From Channa striata (Eukaryota; Chordata; Actinopteri; Anabantiformes; Channidae): a DNA stretch of 64,000 nucleotides. Both the position numbers and the translations under genes were made by a program. Positions 57,267-64,000 of the stretch are shown piece by piece. Numbering within the stretch: the stretch's first letter is position 1; each line of letters begins with the position of its first letter. The DNA lies in NCBI GenBank assembly GCA_033026295.1, contig CM065179.1, positions 18,841,275 to 18,905,274 on the forward strand, read 5' to 3'. A model generated the notes under the pieces. It saw nothing but the letters and a program-made list of their open reading frames with translations. It was not told where the DNA came from and made no database searches.

Positions 57267-60200
57267 ATGTGGCTTTATAATATTTTACTGAGCTTTGACC
57301 TGAAGGGAATCATATTGTTTATTTTCCTCTTCCTCCTGATCGCAGACTTTCTCAAAAACAGGAATCCTCCAAATTATCCTCCTGGACCACTGGCTCTCCC
57401 GTTTTTGGGGAATCTCTTGAGTGTGGACTATACACATCCACACAAATATTTTACCAAGGTAATGTGAACCTGAGCATTAAGGCCCAAAGATAAGAAGTAC
57501 TTTCTTAGCAGTTAAAAAACACATTTTGACAAGTTACATTTTTTAAAACTAGTTTGTAAGACGATACATGCATGTCTCAAGTTATTTCTCCTCACTCCAA
57601 AATAAGTAGATTTCTTGTTATTCTTGTCATAATACCAGTCCTACTAATAAGTTCTTATTCAGATTATTCCAATATAGAGAATTTTCGCGTTCTTGTGCCG
57701 TAGATAGCATTTGTTTCTCAGCAATAAGACACTGCCCTATATTGACATGAGGTAGTCAGTCAAGCCTAATCAGAAATGGATACTAAGACCAATACAGCTG
57801 TTGTACTATTCAAGTATGTGGATAATAACAAGACATTGTTCAAAACCAGTTTTTTGAGAGAATGCAAATTTGCATTGGGATCTGCAAATTTAAAATGGTG
57901 TTCATAATGTGAAGGAAGTAAGTGCGTTTACATATTTGAATTGCATTGTAATTCATTTGTTTGTTCTTTCACAGCTGGCTGATGACTATGGGAACATATT
58001 CACCTTCCGCTTTGGCAGCGAAAAGTGGGTGTTTGTTTGCGGGAACAAGATGGTGAAGGAAGCCTTAGTGACACAAGCTGAAAACTTTGTGGATCGACCA
58101 AGCAATGCAATTACTGATAGGTTTTACTCAGGAAACTCAGGTGCACACACATCTCTCTTTTCCTAGGCTGTAAATAAATTAACTCCCATGAGTAATTAAC
58201 CTTCTTCCTCTCAACAATTGTGTTTAGCTGGTTTATTCATGAGCAATGGTGATATATGGAAGACACAGCGACGCTTTGCCTTGTCTACTTTACGCACCTT
58301 TGGCCTGGGCAAAAGCATCATTGAGCAGAGTATCTGTGAGGAGGTCGGACACCTGCAGGAGGAGATAGAGAAGGAGAGAGGTGGGTCACAGTAAGAACAG
58401 CACAGCATCCAAAACCAACAGAACCATGTATCATCACTTGTCAGCCTCTTGCCCGGAATAACTTACTAGTCGCAAAATCAATGCAACACATCAGCTGGAG
58501 ACACCACACCACTGGATGACTTTTTTTATCATTTCAAAACATGTAGCTGACAGAAATTGTGTCCATATTGATGAGAATTGCATTAATTCTACCAGAGATC
58601 CTGATCTGTTACAAGGAAAAGCTATTTTGGGCAAATGAGGCAACATTTATTAAGATGTTGAGCGTCTGTCAGAAATACATTATGCCATTGAGTTGAACTG
58701 TGTGTGTAGAGAGCCAAGGTAATCCTGGCTGTTGCTAAGCTGGTTTTAGCATCTGTATAGTGATTGTGAATATCAGAATTAATTAAAAAAATATAAATAT
58801 AATAAAAATAATATAAGGTATTCTTTAGCCAAAGTAGCTTTTTCTAAAACCGTGGACTCTTGTATTTCAGGTGAGCCTTTCAGCCCATCAGGCCTCTTCA
58901 ACAATGCTACGTCTAACATCATTTGCCAACTAGTGATGGGGAAAAGGTTTGACTACAATGACCACAACTTCAAAATCCTTCTAAACTATCTGTCTGAAAT
59001 ACCTAGGATTGAAGGCTCCATGTGGTCAACAGTAAGTCAATAATGTTACTTTTATCTTAATTATTGTCAGAAAAACACTTAAACCTATTGTTGAAATTAA
59101 ATAGCAAGTGTCAGTCTTGTGTAATTAAGAAGAAGGTCCATAAACCAGTGGGTTTCTACTGTTTTTTTCCCTATTGATAAAGAAGCTATTAAAATATGAA
59201 TGTTGATTTATCCATCCTTTTGTTTAGGGAAAGTGAAGCTGTTTTTAATTTGAAAAGGACCACTGTAAACTAACTGTACCTTGTCAGTTAGAGGAGGTGG
59301 CCAGTCAGCAGGGTCTATCGGTGCAGCCTTTATTCCTGCCTCAGAAGGGTCACCTGATGTTGCTGTGGAGATACAGTAACTGTAGATGGCCCAGGATTTG
59401 CAGTGGTGGGATTCAAATGTCTGTACCTGAAAAGAGAAGAGGAGTTTGAACACTATTCAAATAGTCTAATAATGAAAAAGATCATTCTAAGAATACTACT
59501 TCTCTTTCGGCTTTTCCCATCAGCCTTTCCAAACTGCCACTGGATGAGAGGTCGGGGACACTCTGGACGGGTCTCTGTCCAATTAATTTGAAGTCCACAC
59601 AAAAGCTTTGTCTCAGTTCAGGGGCTGCAACCTTTGAAAGCTGCTTTTGAAGACCAATAGCATCACACAAGTTTGTCCCATTTTAAAGGCTCCTTCAACA
59701 CCCCCAGCAATGAAAACTCCAGATGATGGGAAATAACAATCTTTTGACTGACTCTGAACTTTAACTCTCGAACAGTAAATAGAATGAATCATTTGAGTCA
59801 TTTCTTTCACTTTGTTCATCTTACACCACGTGACGCTGTAGCCCTCTTCTGGGCGTTGTAAAAAGAGCTGCGGTTCTCAAACACTATATACTGAAGAGAA
59901 ATAATTTCTCTTTCCTGTCCTGGTGACTGAGCTTATGCAGCTGCTGCCATGTGGCAAGAGAAGGTACTGCAGGAAAATGAACAAATCACTCAGTGAAAGG
60001 ACTCATTACTCCCAAGTGATATGCAAGATTCGTTCACATCGAACAAATCACTCACGAACGATACATCACTAGAATCAAGCCTCTTTTACATAAGAATCTT
60101 GCACATGACTTAGAAACATTATTTAACATGTGTCAGAAAAAATGCTCAACACACCTATTCCCTCACTTTAAATCCTCCCAACAAGTTAGGACAGAGCAAC

Positions 60201-63200
60201 ATGCAGAAAGTAGGATAAAGTTAGGATAATCTCTGAAGCATTTCACTGGACCCCTACTGCTCTTTGGTCTTTTCCCATCAGGGGTCGCCACAGGGAATCA
60301 TCCGTTTCCACATCACTCTATCCTGGGCATCTTCCTCTCTGACACCAGCTAACCTCACGTCCTCTGTTAGAACGTCCATATATCTCCTCCTTGGTCGTCC
60401 TCTCGCCCTCTTGCCTGGCAGCTCCATCTCCAACATCCTTCTACCAATTTATTCACTATCCCTACCTCTGCATATGTCCAAACCATCTCAATCTGGCCTC
60501 TCTGACTTTGTTGCTAACACAGGCAACATGCGCCATCCCTCTGATGAGCTCGTTCCTTATTCTGTCCAACCTTGTCACTCCTAAGGAGAACCTCAACACC
60601 TTCATCTCTGCTGCTTCCATCTCTGCCTCTTGTCTCTTTCTCACTGCTACTGTCTCTAACCCATAGAGCAGAGCTGGCCTCACCACTGTCCTGTACACCT
60701 TTCTTTTGTGACTTGCTAACACTCTTCTGTCACACAACACTCCTGACACTTTCCTCCACCCATTACAACCCGCCTGCACTCGCCTCTTCACCTCTTTTCC
60801 ACACTCCCCATCACACTGAACTGTTGACCCCAAGTAGTTAAACTCCTGCACCTTCTTCACCTCAGCCCCCTGTAACCTCACGCTTCTACCTGGCTCCCTC
60901 TCGTTTAGGCACATGTATTCTGTCTTGCTACGACTGAATTTCATGCCTCTTCTTTCCAGAGCAAACCTCCACCTCTCCAGCTGTTCCTCCACCTGTTCTC
61001 TACTCTCACTGCAAATCACAATGTCATCTGCAAACATCATTGTTCAGGGAGATTTCTGTCTGACCTCATCTGTCAACCCATCCATCAGCATAGCAAACAA
61101 GAAGGGACTCAAAGCCGATCCTTGGTGTAGTCCCACCTCCACCTTGAACTCTGACCTACGGCACATCTCACCATCGTCATGCTCCTCTCATAAATGTCCT
61201 GGACTACTCTCTGACGTACTTCTCTGCCACTCCTGACATCCTCATACAGTACCACAGCTCCTCCCTCGGCACCCTGTCATACGCCTTCTCTAAATCCACA
61301 AAGACACAATGCAGCTCCTTCTGACCATCTCTGTACTTTTCCATCAACAATCTCAAAGCGAAAATGGCATCAGTGGTGCTCTTACGGGGCATGAAACCAT
61401 ACTGCTGCTCACAAACCTCCACCTCCACCTTCCTGGCTTCCACTACTCTTTCCCACAGCTTGATTGTGTGGCTCATTAGCTTTATCCCTCTGTAGTTGCT
61501 ACAGTTCTGCGTGTCACCCTTGTTCTTAAAGATCGGCACCAGAACACTTCTCCTCCATTCCTCAGGCATCTTCTCACTCTCTAAAATCCTGTTAAACAGA
61601 CCTGTCAGAAACTTCACTGCTGTCTCTCCTAGACACTTCCACACCTCCACAGGTACGTCATCAGGACCAACAGCCTTTCCGCTCTTCATCCTTTTCAGAG
61701 CCTTCCTCACCTCATCCTTTCTAATCTCTGCTATTTCCTGATCCACAAAATCCACATCTTCCTCCCTTCTTTCCCTGTCATTTTCCTCATTCATCAGCTC
61801 CTCAAAATACTCCTTCCATCTTCTATGCACACTCTCCTGGGTTGTTAGCACCTTTCCATCTCCATCTTTAATAACCCTTATCTGTTGCACATCTTTCCCA
61901 TCTCTATCTCTCTGTCTGGCTATCCTGTACAAGTCCTTCTGTCCTTCCTTCGTGTCTAACCTGTCATACAGCTCATCGTAACCTTTCTGTTTGGCCTTTG
62001 CCACCTCCCTCTTCACTCTGCGCTGCACTTCCTTATACTCCTGTCTACTTTCCTAAGTCCTTTCTACATCCAACGTCCTTTTAGCCAAGCTCTTCCTCTG
62101 GATGCAGTCCTGTACTTCCTCATTCCACCACCAAGTGTCTTTATCATCTTTCTTCTTTCCAGATGACACACCCAGCACCTTCCTACCTGTTTCCCTGATT
62201 ACCTCTGCTGTAGTTTCTCTCGCCTGTCTCAACTTCTGCCTGAATTCCTTGCAAGTTTCTTCATTCTTTAGCTTCCACCACTTGGTCTTCTTTTCTGTCT
62301 TTCCTCTTGTCTTCTTCCTGACCACCAGAGTCATCTTACACACCACCATGTGGTGCTGTCTGGCTACATTCTCTCCTACCACCACTTTACAGTCACTAAC
62401 CTCTCTCAAATGACCTCGTCTACATAGGATGTAGTCCACCTGTGTACTCCAACCCCCACTCTTGTATGTCACTCTGTGTTCCTCTCTCTTCTGGAAGTAA
62501 GTGTTGACTACAGCATTTCCATCCACTTAGCAAAGTCCACTACCATCTGTCCTTCTGGATTCATTTCCTTTACACCAAACCTGCCCATCACCTCCTCATC
62601 ACCTCTGTTCCCCTCCAACATGCCCATTGAAGTCTGCTCCAACAACTACTCTCTCTCCTCTGGGGATACTCTCTATGAACTCATCAAACTCGATCCAGAT
62701 TCTCTCCTTCTCTTCTAACTCACAGCCAACTTGTGGAGCATACCCACTGACTACGTTCACCATCACCCCTTCGATTTCTGGCTTTAGGCTCCTCACCCTG
62801 TCTGAGACTCTTATCACCTCTAGAACATTGATCACAAACTCCCCCTTCAGGATCACTCCTACTCCGTTTCTCTTCCTATCCATACCATGGTAGAACAGTT
62901 TGTATCCTCATCCTTGTGGCTGAATTAAAAGATGATTCTAAAATTAAAACTGAATAAAATTAAAGGAATTAACAAAAATGAAAAACCTAGGAGAGAAATG
63001 ATGTTCACTGTACTGAACGTATAAAATATACAATGCATATAAGACCAGATTGAATTTTTCTGCCAATGCAGTGAAATGCTGATCGGCAGAAACAGTGAAG
63101 TGCAGTATAATACAGCATTTGGGAATGCTAAGATTTGGGACATGAGATGGAGGGCGCCCTTGGCATTTACCTGCACTTCCTATGCCACGAGCCAGCTCTG

Positions 63201-63780
63201 GGTAGAAGGATGCTATAAATTAGGGAAAAGGTGGGGAAGGAATGTCTGTCACGTGCTGGTTTCAGGGAGGAAGTAATAGCAGGACCAAGGACAAAATAAG
63301 GAGGCAAAGAAGCAACAAAAAAAGAGCAAAGGGACCATTACACATAGTGAATAATCTCTCTGCTTGTGTTTTACATAAATTAGCTCTATCAATCATTCCC
63401 GGGAGTGATGAAACACATGCCAGGCCCTCACAACAAAATGTTTGACAACTTCGACACCCTCACAGAGTTCATTAGCAAGGAGGTTAGGAGGCACAAAAAG
63501 GACCTGGACCACAGCAGTCCTCGGGACTACATTGATGCTTTTCTCATTGAGTTGAAGAAGGTATGTGAGCAACTGTATTGTACAGACAGCATTAAAGCTG
63601 TACTCTCATCACCACTGTGCTCCCTCTGCTTTTATAAATAGCACAAAGACTCTGAGCTGGGCTTCACTGAGACCAATTTGGCTCTGTGCTCTCTGGATCT
63701 GTTCCTGGCTGGAACAGAGACGACCTCCACCACTTTGCAGTGGGCGTTGGTTTACCTCATCGTAAATCCTGAAGTTCAGG
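57267..63780 (+). CDS. Cytochrome P450 family 2, class B copy 5 (B5), exons 1-6, continues beyond right edge
   Basis: Exons: 57267-57458, 57975-58140, 58228-58380, 58871-59031, 63384-63560 and 63642-63780. All are open, in phase and nearly identical to B4. Replacements seen include Val for Leu near the end of exon 1 (LLSVDYTHPHK), Glu for Asp in GSEKW, Asp for Glu in SNGDIW, Pro-Arg-Ile-Glu in exon 4 and Met for Leu in HNKMFDNF. Helix-C WKTQRR and helix-I LAGTETTSTT are kept. Exons 7-9 with the haem site would lie to the right. Intron 4 is 4.35 kb long and carries a hAT-like element and a longer RTE LINE. It is probably a functional gene, but this cannot be confirmed without the missing exons. 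Confidence 0.88.
59720..60071. mobile_element. hAT-like non-autonomous element, shortened copy, in B5 intron 4
   Basis: It has the same ends and flanks as 50600-51277 but with an internal deletion after ACTATATACTGAAG. It was thus inserted before the B4/B5 duplication and eroded afterwards. Confidence 0.7.
60243..62890 (-). mobile_element. RTE-type LINE in B5 intron 4, antisense to the gene
   Basis: On the minus strand the parts come in order. The endonuclease end is at 62883-62599 (NVVSGYAPQVG, VVVGADFNGHVG). The linker is at 62526-62053 (STQVDYILCRRGHLREV). The reverse transcriptase N-terminal half is at 62028-61204 (SGKAVGPDDVPVEVWK, NYRGIKLMSHTIKLWERVVE, VFVDLEKAYDRVPREELW). The C-terminal half is at 61040-60462 (MMFADDIVICSESREQVEE, FNYLGSTVQCDGE, RPALLYGLETVAV, RIRNELIRG). 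Frameshifts and a stop between 61040 and 61204 disable it, and the 5' end is missing. Domain motifs fit the RTE clade of fish. The long open frames are LINE, not host genes. Confidence 0.92.
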
Positions 63781-64000
63781 GTACGTTACGAGTCTGCAGA
63801 CATTCTCATTGGCACTTAACACAAACCTGAGGATGATGGATTCAGTATTTTCCCCTTAGAATGCTCTTAGATGAAAAGTTAACAAGCAAATTTATCAGGA
63901 TGCAAGTCATTATGAAAGGACTATGAATATATGAAATAATTGCATGGTAGTCCATATAAGATGTGGTACATTGTGTCAATAAAGTTCAAACTTTTGCTTG
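63781..64000. other. B5 intron 6 (start)
   Basis: This follows the exon 6 donor GTACGT and is nearly the same as B4 intron 6 from 54058. Confidence 0.8.

Larger units (their letters stand above)
56285..64000. repeat. Second copy of the B4-type duplication unit (partner 46416-54300)
   Basis: The spacer, promoter, exons 1-6 and most of introns 1-4 and 6 match the B4 unit with few substitutions. Exon 1 is offset by 9869 bases and exon 6 by 9723; the difference comes from indels in intron 4. The match reaches the window edge. Confidence 0.85.

Noticed and set aside
61204..62028. Long minus-strand open frame of 274 codons as a host gene
   Set aside because: It encodes the N-terminal half of an RTE-type LINE reverse transcriptase (AVGPDDVPVEVW, FVDLEKAYDRVP), lies within B5 intron 4, and is followed by other broken parts of the same element.
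1..64000. CRISPR array, bacterial operon or phage-type defence system
   Set aside because: Spliced vertebrate-type genes, poly(A) signals and fish LINEs and SINEs show a eukaryotic nuclear locus; no regularly spaced repeats were found.

Overview
This window is vertebrate nuclear DNA, most likely from a teleost fish. The genes are split by spliceosomal introns, the DNA is AT-rich, and introns and spacers hold non-LTR retrotransposons (L2, Rex1/CR1-like, L1/Tx1-like and RTE-like), tRNA-derived SINEs and hAT-type elements of the kinds usual in fish. The species cannot be told from the sequence.

The window is a tandem array of cytochrome P450 family 2 (CYP2) genes with the standard nine-exon layout. 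At the left edge, exon 1 of a CYP2 gene lies on the minus strand (610-810) and its remainder is outside the window. All other genes run head to tail on the plus strand in two classes. Class A has three complete genes: A1 (2376-7753), A2 (13999-17598) and A3 (22190-28351), each about 493 aa. Class B has five copies: B1 (34291-37148, complete, 497 aa), B2 (38285-40075, truncated pseudogene), B3 (41430-46517, truncated pseudogene), B4 (47398-55962, complete, 497 aa) and B5 (57267 to beyond the right edge, exons 1-6 present). B1 and B3 share one type of first exon and promoter; B2, B4 and B5 share another. Exon boundaries below were placed by hand from splice sites, exon length and reading phase, which agree across paralogues.

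The complete genes keep the microsomal CYP2 signature: an N-terminal membrane anchor, a PPGP hinge, helix-C WxxxR, helix-I AGTET, the ExxR of helix K and the FSAGKRxCxG haem-thiolate loop. They should encode endoplasmic-reticulum monooxygenases of the CYP2J-related group of fish, acting on fatty acids or foreign compounds. Their substrates and exact subfamily names (CYP2N, 2P, 2V, 2Z or 2AD) cannot be fixed here, so gene symbols are left blank.

The array is still being reshaped. A1, A2 and A3 share promoters, introns and 3' flanks. B4 and B5 belong to a recent duplication of about 9.8 kb. B1 and B4 share almost identical exons 7-9 and 3' flank although exons 1-6 differ. B2 and B3 were cut by recombination between an exon and gene-flank DNA. 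Different transposons sit in different copies and give a relative order of events. I see no CRISPR, operon, tRNA or rRNA gene, and no evidence of a new kind of system. The most unusual signals are a GC-AG intron kept in all three class A genes, a lost splice acceptor in A3 with an in-frame substitute, a copy-specific perfect hairpin upstream of B2, and the mosaic structure of the B genes.
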